From Cristatella mucedo (lineage: Eukaryota > Bryozoa > Phylactolaemata > Cristatellidae), in assembly GCA_009760855.2 (NCBI GenBank), contig WPIO01000008.1, forward strand, positions 8,851,501 to 8,915,500: a DNA stretch of 64,000 nt. The letters are read 5' to 3'. This document shows, piece after piece, positions 34,677-45,850 of the stretch; within the stretch, counting starts at the first letter, position 1; the number at the start of each line of letters is the position of its first letter. The position numbers and the translations under genes are program-made. Under the pieces are notes generated by a model. It was not told where the DNA came from. It saw only the letters and a list, made by a program, of their open reading frames with translations, and did not search any database.

Positions 34677-35323
34677 CAGTCGTCCCTCGTTTATCGCGGT
34701 TAATCGGTTCCAGACTGCCGGGATAGGTGAATTTCCTCTTAGTACGATTCTTTATTTATAAATCGAATATTTTCGTAACTAGAGCATAGAAAACCTGTTC
34801 ACGACCCTCTATTTCGGTTTTAACATTACTAAAGCACTCTGGATATGAAATAACACCATTTTAGTCACCATTACACCCGTATTACCCAACATATTAGACA
34901 AAGTAAGGGATAGTAAGATTCCTTAAACGTTACGAACATCGTGTTATTATTATTGTGCATTTTATTACACACAGACGCAGTTTTTTTTTTACAAACAACC
35001 ACTAACTTATGAAAATAATGCAATTTGTTCGATGATGATGAACAGGTGTACTGCACAGCAAAGAAGAGCATGGTTACTGCTCTCAATGAGGCTGCACCTG
35101 ACATTGAAGGATTTGTGGGGGTGCTCGAATAAATAGACCAACAGCCAATGCATACAGTAATTTTAATTGTAATTTTGATGCAGGGATGTGTTATTGACTC
35201 AGACAACCGAGCGAGCGCTGTATCGTTTTCACCATCTCGATCAACTTTTTAATGAAGATATTTGAAAAATTGCAATAGACCGAAGCTGCGAAAGTCGAAG
35301 CGCAAAGTGGCGAGGGACGACTG
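34677..35323. mobile_element. Tigger/pogo-type MITE, complete
   Basis: A 647-base element bounded by inverted ends CAGTCGTCCCTCG (34677) and CGAGGGACGACTG (to 35323), flanked on both sides by TA, the target duplication of Tc1/mariner-superfamily transposons. The outer TCGTCCCTCG...CGCGG sequence is the classical Tigger/pogo terminal-repeat type. The inner sequence encodes no transposase, so it is non-autonomous. It inserted into a TA microsatellite, which explains the TATATA on both sides. Confidence 0.85.
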
Positions 35324-35399
35324 TATATATACACGATCACATGAAGTTCACGATCTATTGAAATAAAATCAGCTCAGTATAAACGGCGACTCGATAGCA

Positions 35400-35690
35400 C
35401 GACCGACGGAGATGGTACGGTCAGGGCGGCCATCGCGGCGTTAGCGGCGGTCAACGCGGACGCCGGGTGCACAAATGACTGCGGCGGCAGCAGTGGTGAG
35501 CTTTGGACGAGCGGTAGCCGGCCGTGCCGATGTCGCGGAGGGGCTGCGGCGGCGTCGGCGGCGACCGAGGATACTGCTATGCGCTCGCAGCTGCTGCCGA
35601 GAGCGTCTGCTGCTGGCCGCAGTGGCAGAGCTTTGACCTTGCACTTGGTGGTCAGCCGAAAAACAGGGCCGCAGCGACCGCATTTCTAGT
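35400..35690. other. GC-rich (GGC) block
   Basis: Dense CGG/GCGG triplets within AT-richer DNA. An 80-codon Arg/Ser/Ala-rich frame on the - strand reflects composition. Origin unknown. Confidence 0.3.
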
Positions 35691-35925
35691 GACTATTATG
35701 TAGGAATATGTTATATATTATATACTACATACTAGTTTTACGTGATATGTAAACAAGACAGTTTATATCATGGCATTTCCATGCGGGAGGAGAGAAAATG
35801 CCCTACCCAGGGCGGGAATGTACTACCCCAGGGGCGAAATGTACGGGGAAAATGTCCACGGGGGATTTCCGTACCCATATTTTTTGCATGCAATGATTGT
35901 TAATTGCGCAAAATCAGCCTCGAAG

Positions 35926-36103
35926 CAAATAAATGAATGTTGGCTGATTTTCCAGCCTAATTTGTATAGCAAAAGATGAGCCTAAACGGCTCTTTCACCA
36001 CCACTGCAGTTGGCAAGGAATGCCCAGTGCCAGATTCAAACCAACGACCTCAGTCGTGAAGAGCAAGCACCTTACCTCCTGGGCTATCACAGCCAAAGTG
36101 CCA
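35926..36103 (-). repeat. SINE-1 copy
   Basis: The + strand shows GGCTGATTTTCCAGCC (tail hairpin), GCCAGATTCAAACCAACG (B box complement), GTCGTGAAGAGCAAGCACC and CTCCTGGGCTATCACAGCC, the complement of an A-box-like TAGCCCAGGAGG. It is the copy in which the tRNA-like head is clearest. Confidence 0.75.
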
Positions 36104-37654
36104 TAAGTATAAACTAGCGCGTATTAGGCAGCTATGCAAATGAATTGTATATTTTTTAAGAAATAGCAACCGGATATGACGAGCACCCGGGAAAGAAAAG
36201 TCTCCTACCTGCTCACGATCAGAGATCGTTTCCTACCGCGTCCCGACGCGGCTCTTCCTGCTACCGCTTCCTGCTACACTCCGCAGGTCTACCGTTAGCG
36301 CTGGTGAAGGAGAAGCTTTTAACACCTCGATTGACAGGAACCGTACAGAATTGAGTTACTCGATTACGTAAGTTTCGACTGAATCGACAGCTTTGTTTCT
36401 CTAGTGGCAGAAAAGGCTTGGCGGCTTTCATTCCGATTGCAGAGGGCATAGATATAGAATTGCCAGCTGCTGCAGGGCTCGAATGGACGACCTAGGCATG
36501 GTAGTGCATGCCCCTCGGCCGGCTCCTCCGTACTATTTGGCGGCGAAAGAATTGTTCTGCACGTCTAGCCTCCTCCTATTCGAAAGCAGCTAGCGTGTAA
36601 CGAGGCCACAATCAGCTCAAAGTTAGTCTAGAGGTCGCAGCAGATATTTTCAGCCCATAGGCTTATAAGACTGACAGACATATTGGCTCTAATAAAGTCC
36701 CTAATGGCCATTAGGCCTTCGCTGCCTCTGAGAACTGTCCTCGCATTCTCTTAAGGGGCAAGCGTGTCGCCGGCGAGCTATCTAGCGGCGATTTAACTGC
36801 GGTAATCGTCGCGTTTTATCTGCTTAGGGTCTGGTTTGAAACGGAAGAGCCCAAACCTTAACATTGGCTCGACCACCGTAACCGCTGCAGCCTCTATGCG
36901 GAACGGCGGAACGTGAGACTCATGTTTCTCAATGGCCTTTTACTTAATGACCTCATAAGCTCGAGGGTCAGTTCTGCCTACTTTCAGCTATGCAGGGCTG
37001 CAAAAGTGTAGGCTGGCATAGAAAAATGCACCGCTTACAAGTAAGTCCATGCGTTTTAGTTATACCGTCTACACGCGTATAACTCTTGCCTCGTAGATCT
37101 TACTACCAGTATGACTAGACATTTATAATTGGCGCACAGCTCGGAAGATAGGGTTACCTTTGTGGGAAAAAGCAACTGCCACATCAACTCGGTTTTTTGG
37201 AATTTTGCACAGACTAACAACGATGAAATACACAGTGAACTGTTTCGCAGATCTTGTTTCTATTCTTGGTTCTAAAGTTAGAGTAGACTACCACTTTGGT
37301 TGACTGGTAGAAGGCGATGTGGCCTTGGATGTTTCTACCGTTTTGTCGGACCTGAGCGACTAGGATTTCGCTAAAACCATCGTCGCATACAATTACTGCC
37401 ACGACAGCCTTTGCTTCATCTAAATGAATTATCATGCGCGGTTGCTTGTGAATTCTAAAATTGAGTATTTCATCACCATTGGAAATTCTTCCTTCGCAGA
37501 AAATGCACAGTCCACTATAAATTAATTTAATTTTCTTTGGACGCTGTGCAAATGCTTTATTATTATCATTATTAATATAGCTCATCGCCTTTAAGATCCC
37601 GTCACTCACTTCGCGGCTTGTTCATTCTCCTCCTCCTCCTCCGGCTTACCAGTC
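36104..37654. other. Stretch without a recognised gene
   Basis: The longest frame (131 codons, - strand, 37214-37609) lacks recognisable motifs. No exon or repeat could be assigned. Confidence 0.3.
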
Positions 37655-38072
37655 TGAAACTTACTCCTGTACATTTATTGCACACGCAATATTTTTTACG
37701 CACAAACACCAAGCTATGAAAATCGTACGTTTGGTGATGAAGTGATTAAGATGAAGAGATGTTCAGCACAGAAAATAAGAGCAAGGTTTGAAGGCCTGAA
37801 TTCAGTAAGAGAGTCTTCAGGTGGTGCAGTATGTTCAACAGGTGTGTCGTCGTCTTCTTTCGCGTTCCATACGTACCGTAATTTTAATTTTAATTGTAAT
37901 ACTAAAAAATAAATATAAATAATAAAATTGTATAATTGACTCAGACAAACGAGTGCACATTGCACCATTTTCACTATTTCGATCAACTTTTTAATGAATA
38001 TACACGTTTTTCAAAGAACCGTGATATAGTGAAGCCGCAAAGGTCGATTTGCAAAGTAGCGAGGGACGACTG
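37655..38072. mobile_element. Tigger/pogo-type MITE, right part of a second copy
   Basis: It ends in CGAGGGACGACTG followed by TA (38073) and shares inner words with the complete copy, in order: TATGAAAAT, GATGATGAA/GTGATGAAG, ATTTTAATTGTAAT, TTGACTCAGACAA, TTTTCAC and GATCAACTTTTTAATGAA. The left terminal repeat was not found. Confidence 0.75.
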
Positions 38073-38144
38073 TAGACAAAACCCAACGGAAAGTTGCTTC
38101 AAGGGTTTTACCTTGTTGTGGTGGTGAAGGGGAGAGTCGTTACA

Positions 38145-38540
38145 ACGGTAATACTAATGAAACATTTGCATAGTTCTCTATGAGACCCAAATCACTTTCC
38201 AGGCTCTTTGTCTACGCTACAAAGGTATCGAATCCATCGATCGATTAGACAGGCATACCGTGCACGATACATAAGCACGCAAAGGAAATTACTCGAAAAA
38301 AGACCAACACAATACATTGTGAGGAGCAGGTGAATTTTAGCTTTTCCTCCATTTTCAATTTAGGCAATATTGAGGCTTCAGCCGAAGGTGAATACTATTT
38401 CGGAGCAGCCGAGCTAAATGCGTAGTGACCAAACGATTTGAGGTTGTTTAGCCGGGTTGATATGGTGGCACTAACTGGCACGCAGCAGCCGATGTTGCGC
38501 CGGATCAATTATCCTGGCCAGCTTCGAGGTTGGACAACTG
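38145..38540 (-). repeat. LINE (CR1/L2-like) remnant, strongly decayed
   Basis: Residual hairpin words (TAGTTCTCTATGAGACCC, TTCCAGGCTCTTTG) are followed by a segment resembling the conserved 3' LINE region (GAGCTAAATGCGTAGTGACCAAACGATTTGAGG compared with GAACTAAATGCATGGTCTCCAAAGGATTTGAGG at 25200). Confidence 0.5.
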
Positions 38541-38825
38541 TCATTTCAAACTGCAGAGGTACTGGAGGACGTCTGCCGCCGCAAGACTGAACTTCAAACA
38601 AAAGATAATTTCGCCTCGATGAACTTTTATAGTGACAGGTTTTTCCATACTAATAACGAAAGGCACCTCAAAAAACTTGGCCACCGGCGAGCTATTGCTG
38701 ACACTTTCGCCGGTCCAGTTGCTGCAAACGGTCGGTGCAGTGGCTTCCGCGCACGGGCAGTAGGGTCGCCAGCACTGCTCCTCTTTGCTAACACTGTGAA
38801 TGGAGTTTTTGAAAAAGCCGCTACT

Positions 38826-38945
38826 GGTTTGGACCAACGATAAGGTGCTCGCCCCGACCACGGTCAGGCTGAGGTTGTGGGCTCGAGCCCTGAGGCATAT
38901 GTGAAGCGCCTGAATAGAGATTAGGTTCTCTTTGGGAAGCTATAA
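38826..38945 (+). repeat. SINE-2 copy with LINE-type tail
   Basis: The tRNA-like part (GATAAGGTGCTCGCCCCGACC, then GTGGGCTCGAGCCC at the B box) is followed within 20 bases by GTGAAGCGCCTGAATAGAG and GGTTCTCTTTGGG, the LINE 3' hairpin sequence. It shows the chimeric build of SINE-2 in the forward direction. Confidence 0.7.
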
Positions 38946-39780
38946 AAATAAACTACATTTAGTAAAATGCCATGGCAATGCAACGTCAGCCGGCCTTTCG
39001 TCTGGGTGACACATTGCACAGACTGACCGGGGCCGGTGTACACTGTGACTTGGCATTTGGCCGCTGCAGCTGCCACCTGCTGCGGCCTTTTCGCTAACGA
39101 GTGCAATGCCCCAGAAAAGCTTGCCGCCGATCGGGCTCGCTGAGAAGCGCGGCAGGTATAACATCAAGTGTTGCAAGCCTTGCTTCTCACCGAAAGCACA
39201 AAGGTCAAAGTGCAGTCGTGCTTCGCCATCAGCTAACACGAGGCAGGAACAACGCATGCAGACGCAAAGCTAACAGCGAAAGCCTTATGAAAAGCAATGC
39301 TACCGTCGTGCGCCAATATGCCAAAATGCAAGACTTACGATAAGTTCATTAATGTCATCCGTCTCGGCTTGTTGAGTATCACTCAGTTTAATGCTACTTT
39401 TCTATACAAGCCTCGCAGTGTCCGTGTCCATGTTAACCTCAGGCTATTCACAAACAATTTCAGACTCCTTACTTATTTATTATGACAAATGCAATAATTC
39501 TAGCCTTTACAAACTGCGTAGTTGAAAAGCAGACAATTAAAAATCGGCTCTGTATTATGGCTGCCATCAGAATTATTCAGGAATTGCACATTGAGAGTAT
39601 TTGAAACTCCATGGATCCCAATCACTAACATCGAATTTATTACGGTAAGAGGTAAGGTATTAATGTGAACCAAATTTTACTTTATTTTCCTTCCGTCCTA
39701 GTAACGGCTACATTTCCATTGATTAAGACTTTGTAGACTAAACTACTAATTAAAGCAAGGAAGTCCATCCTTCCCTCCGT
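38946..39780. other. Stretch without a recognised gene
   Basis: No exon or repeat was recognised. There are modest open frames without motifs. Confidence 0.3.
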
Positions 39781-39870
39781 CACGCCGCAAGATGGCGAAC
39801 TTGTGTCACGTGGCAAGATGGCGCAGCATTGTCTTCCGTGACCGGAAATTCCGAAAATGACATGTAATAG
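39780..39870. promoter_or_regulatory. Promoter-like cluster: two YY1-type sites, E-box, ETS-type site
   Basis: GCAAGATGGCG occurs twice, about 25 bases apart (near 39787 and 39812), with TCACGTGG between them and ACCGGAAAT near 39841. AAGATGGCG is the YY1 core, CACGTG an E-box, and CCGGAA an ETS core. This combination is typical of TATA-less housekeeping promoters. No gene could be attached; a Tigger element interrupts the sequence about 100 bases to the right. Confidence 0.3.
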
Positions 39871-39960
39871 ACATGAAATGTGCATCTACTCTGACTCGGC
39901 GAAGCGAGTTCACAGGCAGTGAGCTGCTCGAGGCTATTATTCTCAATGGACAGCGATATA

Positions 39961-40790
39961 CAGTCAGCCCCCCCCCCCCGACTTATGATATAGACAGGGT
40001 CCGGGAAAACCTGTCGTAAGTCAAATTTGCGTTAGTCGAGAATGGTATACGATACGTTCTACTAAGATATTTTCTGACAAAGACATTGAGAAATATATAA
40101 GATGAATATGTTTTACTAATACATACAAATGAGAGATAGACAAGAGCAAGTTAATAGGATTATATTTACATACCATAATGTGGAGTATTTTCATATTCGG
40201 AAGAGAGTGATGAAGATCTTGCTGAAGAACCATCAACTCCCTCTTCCGTTAAACCCTCGCGATTAGTAGATGGCTGAGGCGAATCAACTGCTTTGCTAGT
40301 GGATGGTTGGGGTTCACTCGTTTCCATTTGGATGAAATAACATTCGAGCTTTGACTGTTTTGTTTGTTTTTTGGAAGATTTTACGATACAAAGCAAGAGA
40401 ATCAATAACTTGCCTTTCAAATTTAAGGCATAATTCGAAATTGCTATGTTTCTTTCTAGCAACTGCATTCCACGAGCGACAGAAGAGAATACCTTAGCCA
40501 TTCCTTTTATGTTAAACATTCGTGACACCCCTCAAATTCGTCCTCATTTGTTTCGTCGTTATCTTTTAGTTTCTAATTCTACCAATTCTTAATTGTTTAA
40601 TTCAATATCTTCTTCATCAACGAGCTCGAAAATTTTTTCTGTGTTATTATCAATTTCAAGCTGTTTACTCAGTCTTACAACTTTCTGTCCAGCGTCCTTC
40701 GCCTAACAGTCTTTTAAAAAACCCTTAAAGTCATTCACGTATGCACGCAACATTTATTCCACACGTCATTCATACACGTCATCGTCACAT
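39961..40790 (-). pseudogene. Tigger/pogo transposase C-terminus with terminal repeat
   Basis: The right boundary of a - strand element lies at 39961 (CAGTCAGCCCC, preceded by TA). Its next bases, GACTTATGATA and CTGTCGTAAGTCAAATTTG, form a typical Tigger sub-terminal repeat. Between 40790 and 40170 the - strand encodes, with stops, DVWNKC, NDFKGF, ELVDEEDIELNN, VFSSVARGMQLLERN, KKQTKQSKLECYF and a PQPSTSK tail. This is the region after the DDE catalytic domain in Tigger/Jerky-type (CENP-B-related) transposases. The catalytic domain and 5' end are missing; a LINE fragment adjoins at about 40795. It belongs to a different subfamily from the MITEs at 34.7 and 37.7 kb, whose ends differ. Confidence 0.75.
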
Positions 40791-40794
40791 CATC

Positions 40795-41535
40795 CAAGCG
40801 GAGCTGCTACTTGATTGGGAGCCCACGCAGGTCGACGAAAAAGTGGGCAATGTAGTAAGTTCGAATCTGGCAACAGACAAGCCTGGAAGTAGATTCGTAC
40901 ACTAACTGTAAGCTCCTAATTATGACCGGTAGACCGGCAGGCTGTGAGTTACAGAAGACAAGACAGGATTTCACAAATGCACGGGTGAACTTGGATGTGA
41001 TATCTCTATTTAAGCAAGCCCGACATTTTTCAAAATTACGTAGCAGAAAGCAGGCAGACGTGAGTGTGGAGCTGACGTGGTCGTCTAGTAAAAAGTGAAG
41101 TTAGAGCAGGTGGCTTGATATTAAAACGATCAATTCCGTGCAGGCACATTGGAGCCGACACTTGGTTGGCACTTGGCCTGCTGGCCAACCGAGCAGTAAT
41201 CGGCCCGATGTTGCCCGGCTGCGAGGCTTCAGCCGCTATTACTGTGTCACAGTTGGTTTTTAAACCAATACTATTAATAATATACTGTTTTGTCGTTATT
41301 CAACTTGAGCAGGTTTGCCGCCATCCATCTGTGGATGTCAGCATTTCATGCAGCAAGGAAGTAGAGAGATTGACGCATTGGAAGGCTTCGAGGGATCACA
41401 GCACAGGTACAGCTTTGCGCCCTCTGCATAGAAGTGAAAGCTTGCCATTGCTTTTGTTAAATCAGCAAAAGAAAGAGAACAAATTTTGAAAAGAAGTGAA
41501 CCTAGTACAGAGCGCTGATATGACCCATACATAAG
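40795..41535 (-). pseudogene. CR1/L2-like LINE fragment with RT core remnant
   Basis: On the - strand 41532-41338 encodes QRSVLGSLLF and then FHFYAEGAKLYL, the RT blocks PQGSVLGPLLF and FHFYADDTQLYL with the catalytic YADD changed to YAEG. Towards 40800 the post-RT region appears as DNA similar to 25360-25480 (TTGATTGGGAGCCCACGCAGGTCG; GACAAGCCTGG). About 180 bases around 41120-41300 do not match other copies and may be an insertion. Confidence 0.7.
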
Positions 41536-42849
41536 TGGTTCCTCGAATGACCTTTGCTGCTTACATCAATACTCTTGCTACTCTACCTGACCTAGAAAAA
41601 AATCCTTTACAGCCATCGTTTGCATCTACTCTCATGCTCCTCCCTTCATCTACTGTCATACTGACTCAGCTATCCTTCTCAATTTTTCTTGATTACGCTG
41701 AAATAAAATTTAATAACTTCTGCAAGTACACCGAAACCACCGAGGCTTTTAGAGCCCAGAAGAAAACTCCTAACGTCCGCTTATTATTTGTGGAGTTCAA
41801 CAAAGCAACTTGCAGAAAAAAGCAGTTTTTTGTCTGGGGGTGGTGAACCGCAGAAAAATGTCGAAGGGCCGGTAGATTACATCTGCCAAAGGAGTTATTA
41901 GTGGTTCGTGCATTACTAGAACAACAAAACACTTAAATATTTGAGTCTTCAAATATGCAAGCGTTATTGATGTTAAAAGCTACATATTAGGTCACAGCAT
42001 TGATTCGGGTAGCTGGTTGTTTGTTCATATTGAAGCGTAGAACTAAACGACTGGTGTTAAATAGAGTGAGATTGTTGTCAAACTAACATTTTTCCCGAAT
42101 TCTAAAACGAATGAAATATTGCTGGATTTGCGTATCATGCTATCTTCGGCCTACTTTCGTCTATTTGATCTGCTTCTAAATTTCCTTTGCCCTTCCTTAG
42201 ATGCTATTTCCTTCTATGAGAATCGTGCGGCAGGTAGGTTTAGCACCCCTTGCCTATGTTCCATTCATGCGAAGATACAGCTCAGAGGTCCTGCACATAT
42301 CGGCAGTAAAGTCCAAGACGGCTACTATTAGCACGTTTTTACTATGGTGTTGGGCAATGATGGACGTTAACACTCCAATTTAAGCAATGCAGGAGTAGTC
42401 ATCTGCTACCAAATAGCATCGCTCATATTGTTTCCAAATACAATGTTAGCTGTTTAATTTCAAACTAAAGAATTCCAGAACAATGTCAGTTATGTAGGTT
42501 TATTAAGTGCTGTTCTAAATATTTATCAAAAAACTATTGAAGAACCTTACTAAATCACGATATATTATATTTAGATTTGGGGAACTGAAAGTTAAAAAAT
42601 CTCGTTCAGATAATGCAGTTGTAAATTTCAAACCTTCGATTAATATTGGGAAATTTTCATTTTTAAAGCTAAAATTTAATTCATTACGTCTAAAATGGAT
42701 TCATTTAAACAATTCCTTAATTACACCCGCATTCATCGCTCATCAAGCGATAACAAGGAATCTCCACTCTGCATTCATCAAAGTCGTCGAGGTGGATGGT
42801 CGGTAGTTTCCGAGCTCGTTACCGATTGTCACATATACTTGTAAACTCT
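41536..42849. other. AT-rich stretch without a recognised gene
   Basis: No exon or repeat was supported. Composition becomes AT-rich around 42400-42750. Confidence 0.3.
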
Positions 42850-43175
42850 GAAAAGCGACGCTCTTCCGGGCTTCTTCTTCGTTCTCATGCTGCTATTGCA
42901 CTCGACAAAAGTTACGTAGTCGCTGCGCCTCGAAAGCGCGACGCTCGCTGGCTTCATCTCCAGTCTCTCTTTGTTGCTACGCTCGACGGACGCCTCGCTT
43001 TCGCTGAGCTTCTCCTGGAGCGACACGCCGGGAAGCTTCCTCCTCCTCCTCTGGTCTTTTACTGTGGCTGTATTTGAAGGAAGTTGCGTTAGAATTAAAT
43101 TTCTAAAGCCTGACGCCGATTGGCTTCCTCCCTTGTTTGTCCCTCTCGTCGTTGTCTCCTACTGTGGCGTTACAT
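42850..43175. repeat. Degenerate tandem repeat, about 85-bp unit, four units
   Basis: Four diverged units begin near 42852, 42940, 43020 and 43107. Each has a GCGACGC(T/C)-like start, a GGCTTC(C/T)TC-like core, a CT-rich middle and a GTTGCTAC or CTACTGTGGC-like end. Spacing is 80-90 bases. Two units keep the ACTGTGGC end word. Confidence 0.5.
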
Positions 43176-43272
43176 GTTCGGCGCCACTTGGCTCTTTGTG
43201 ATGGCAAATTATCTCTACCCAAACAGAAGTGGTCAACAAAATTTGCAAATGTTCCTTGTACATACCTATACC

Positions 43273-43276
<4 letters not shown>

Positions 43277-43303
<27 letters not shown>

Positions 43304-43304
43304 T
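43277..43304. repeat. (GA)n microsatellite
   Basis: An uninterrupted run of GA dinucleotides. Confidence 0.95.
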
Positions 43305-43694
43305 TGGAGTGACATAAGAAATTTTCTCCGCATCTTTTCTGGAAGTCCCGGCTCTCGCCTCTACTCTCAGTGAGGTAGTCAAGCTTCCCCTCCCTGAGCA
43401 TCCGCCATCAGCCTCGCCCCTGCGCCGACAGCTGCTGGCCCAATTAAATAGTTTCCTACCAATATTGGGAAATCATGACCCTAGTCGTAGTTTGGACAGG
43501 TCATTATAATGTAAAATCGAACGCAAAGCGCATCATGTGGCACTAAAGTTAAAAAGCTGTAGCATTCGCACTCGGACACTAGGCACTAGCCGAACGATGG
43601 TCCATATTCCCACGGCGTAACCGCAATGGGTAACAATAACTCGGTTAACGTGCTAATCCTGAGGTTAGTGCTACAGCAAGCTGACCGGTAAATG

Positions 43695-43880
43695 ACTAAA
43701 TAAATAAATACTAGCTGATTTAGCAGCCTCTTTTGTAAAGCGAAAGAAGAGCCTTTACGGCCTTCTCCACCGCTTGCAGCGGCAATAAAGGGTCGCCTAC
43801 CGAAGGATTTGAACCCACTATCTCGTGGCCGAGATCGTGCAAAGCAAACGCCTTACCTAGTGTGCCGTCGTGGCTCACCG
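43695..43880 (-). repeat. SINE-1 copy
   Basis: The + strand shows a TAAATAAATA tail, GCTGATTTAGCAGCC (hairpin), GGGTCGCCTACCGAAGG, GGATTTGAACCCAC (B box complement), GTGCAAAGCAAACGCC and CTTACCTAGTGTGCC. A well-preserved copy. Confidence 0.8.
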
Positions 43881-45139
43881 GTGAGCGCGAGTTTAAATTC
43901 ACTGAATCGACCCAAGTGTTTCGGAGCTCCGTCTTCTTCGTTTTCTGGCAGACCGAAGCAGGCTGCGATTCGGAGATCTAACACTTTGACTTCTGCTCAT
44001 CAACCTTGCAATACAGGTACAGTAAACGCTGTGAATAAATTCAAAGTCGTGCCATGGTCTCTACATGGAATATGGCCACGTAGCTCACCGAATTGAGAAC
44101 CGAGTTGAGAATGATGAACTGGGGACTACATCTTAGATCAGCGGTAAGGTGCTCTTGCATTACAGTACAGTGTCGTGCAGCAGAGCTTAATGCTGGCAGT
44201 GGGCAGGATGTTAGCCGCTCCTTTGCAGCTAAAGAAAAAAGGCCTTTGAATCTGATAGCTGATCTGTATTCACTTTTAGGAAGCTTTTAAGCGTTTGCTA
44301 CTACTTATAACGCTTAGTAGTGACCACATAATAAAAATGTGAAGTATGTTTTATAATTCCTTCCACTTCCGGCAATGAACTTGAATTCAGTAATGAAATA
44401 CTCTCTTATTAGCGAAAGAGATGTAACATGAAACTACTGATTTATCAGAGCTGATTTCAAATTTAGCACAATGATGTTCATTTCAAAGATAGCAATCTGT
44501 TCTCTGAAGGGCATTTTCACCTTTGGGAGCAACGCTTTTGCCCGAACGCACCCGAGTAGTATTGAAATATACGTTACAAGATACTAATCTGAATATTTTC
44601 GTGTTTACTAAGAAAGGTTGCATACATATGTATTAGCCAACTGCGTATTTTTTGTCTCGAAGATTACCCATTCGATTATAACCTCATGGTCAGGCATGGT
44701 CAGGCTAACCAACTTTCTAAAGATATATTAATTTTCGATACAGTAGAAACATTTTGATTACTATTCTTCACAATTGATATTGGCAGAACTGTTTCAATGT
44801 CTATTCACAATTAATATTTGGTGGAGCAAAATTTAGCGTGCTTGCTTAATTTTCCGTCAACTGAAGAAGTAGGCACGTAACTGTGGTCACTTATTTTTTA
44901 TTTAAAACCTGAGCAGTATAAATTCAAGCCTGGAATCAATAGACTAACATATTTTTGTCAAGCCACATTAAGAATCAATTGAGCAGAGAACAAGCTAATG
45001 AAATTCATTGAATTAAGTAACATACTACATTTACGTATTATGAAATATAAGGCTACAAAACAGCTGTTTTGTGAAATTCTGTTCTATTAGATTACAGACA
45101 ATGTCACGAAAACAGGTGTGCCGAATAATCCGTACATAC
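43881..45139. other. AT-rich stretch without a recognised gene
   Basis: Strongly AT-rich from 44300 to 45100. No exon or repeat could be supported. Confidence 0.3.
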
Positions 45140-45850
45140 AGATTTACGGTGGTTGGAGTAGTACTTTGGACCAGTTTATAGATGGTAAGCGAAGTTTTGC
45201 TATGACGACGGCATTAACATCATGGCTTCGCTGTAAGAGTGGCCGAGTCAGGATCTTTAGGTAGGGGCAGACCACGCAGATTGTGGCAAAGGCTGTGGAA
45301 ATTGCAAGTCTTTTGTTCGACTCGTGAGCTGTGGATGCCCATAGCATGAAAGTATGGGTGATCTTACCAGCCGTCACCATAAGGCCAGTTTTTTCTCAAC
45401 AGACATGCTATGTAGCTGAAAGTAGGCTGACTTGACTGTGGAGTTGAAGTGGTCGTCTAGCAAAAGGTCACATTATAGCTGGTCACCCAAATTTCGCGCT
45501 GACACTAAAAGAGATAAGCTGAGAGAGTCCATTGTGAAGGATATGTTTTACAATTTCTGAGCAGCGTTAGATTTACCCATGACTAGTAAGTTGGTTTAAT
45601 CCTCACTCAATTGGAAATTTTCTTTTGCCATTTAATTGCGAAAGCCCGAAATATATGCATTAAGAGAGTTGAGTTTGACGTGCTGGAGGGCAGGGAGGCA
45701 TCAAAGTACAAGCACAGCTGCGCGTCATATGCATATAAATGAGAGCCTAGACTATGCTTGGCGATATATCGGTTAAAGCTAGAGTAGAATTTGAAAAAAG
45801 GATTGCACCAAGCACCGAACGCTGTGGTACTCCATGCTTTTTGCTTTTAC
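45140..45850 (-). pseudogene. CR1/L2-like LINE fragment, RT region
   Basis: On the - strand near 45840-45700, frames give GVPQ.SVLGAILFQ and then LYA.DAQLCLYFDASLPS, the RT blocks seen at 41.4 kb, with the catalytic motif damaged. The stretch GCATATAAATGAGAGCCTAG matches the 17.79 kb copy (GCATATAAGTGGAAGCCTAG). The segment down to 45140 shares GGTCGTCTAG and GACTTGACTGTGGAG with other copies. Frameshifts throughout. Confidence 0.6.

Noticed and set aside
37214-37609. 131-codon - strand frame
   Set aside because: No recognisable domain, splice context or repeat family, so it could not be supported as a gene.
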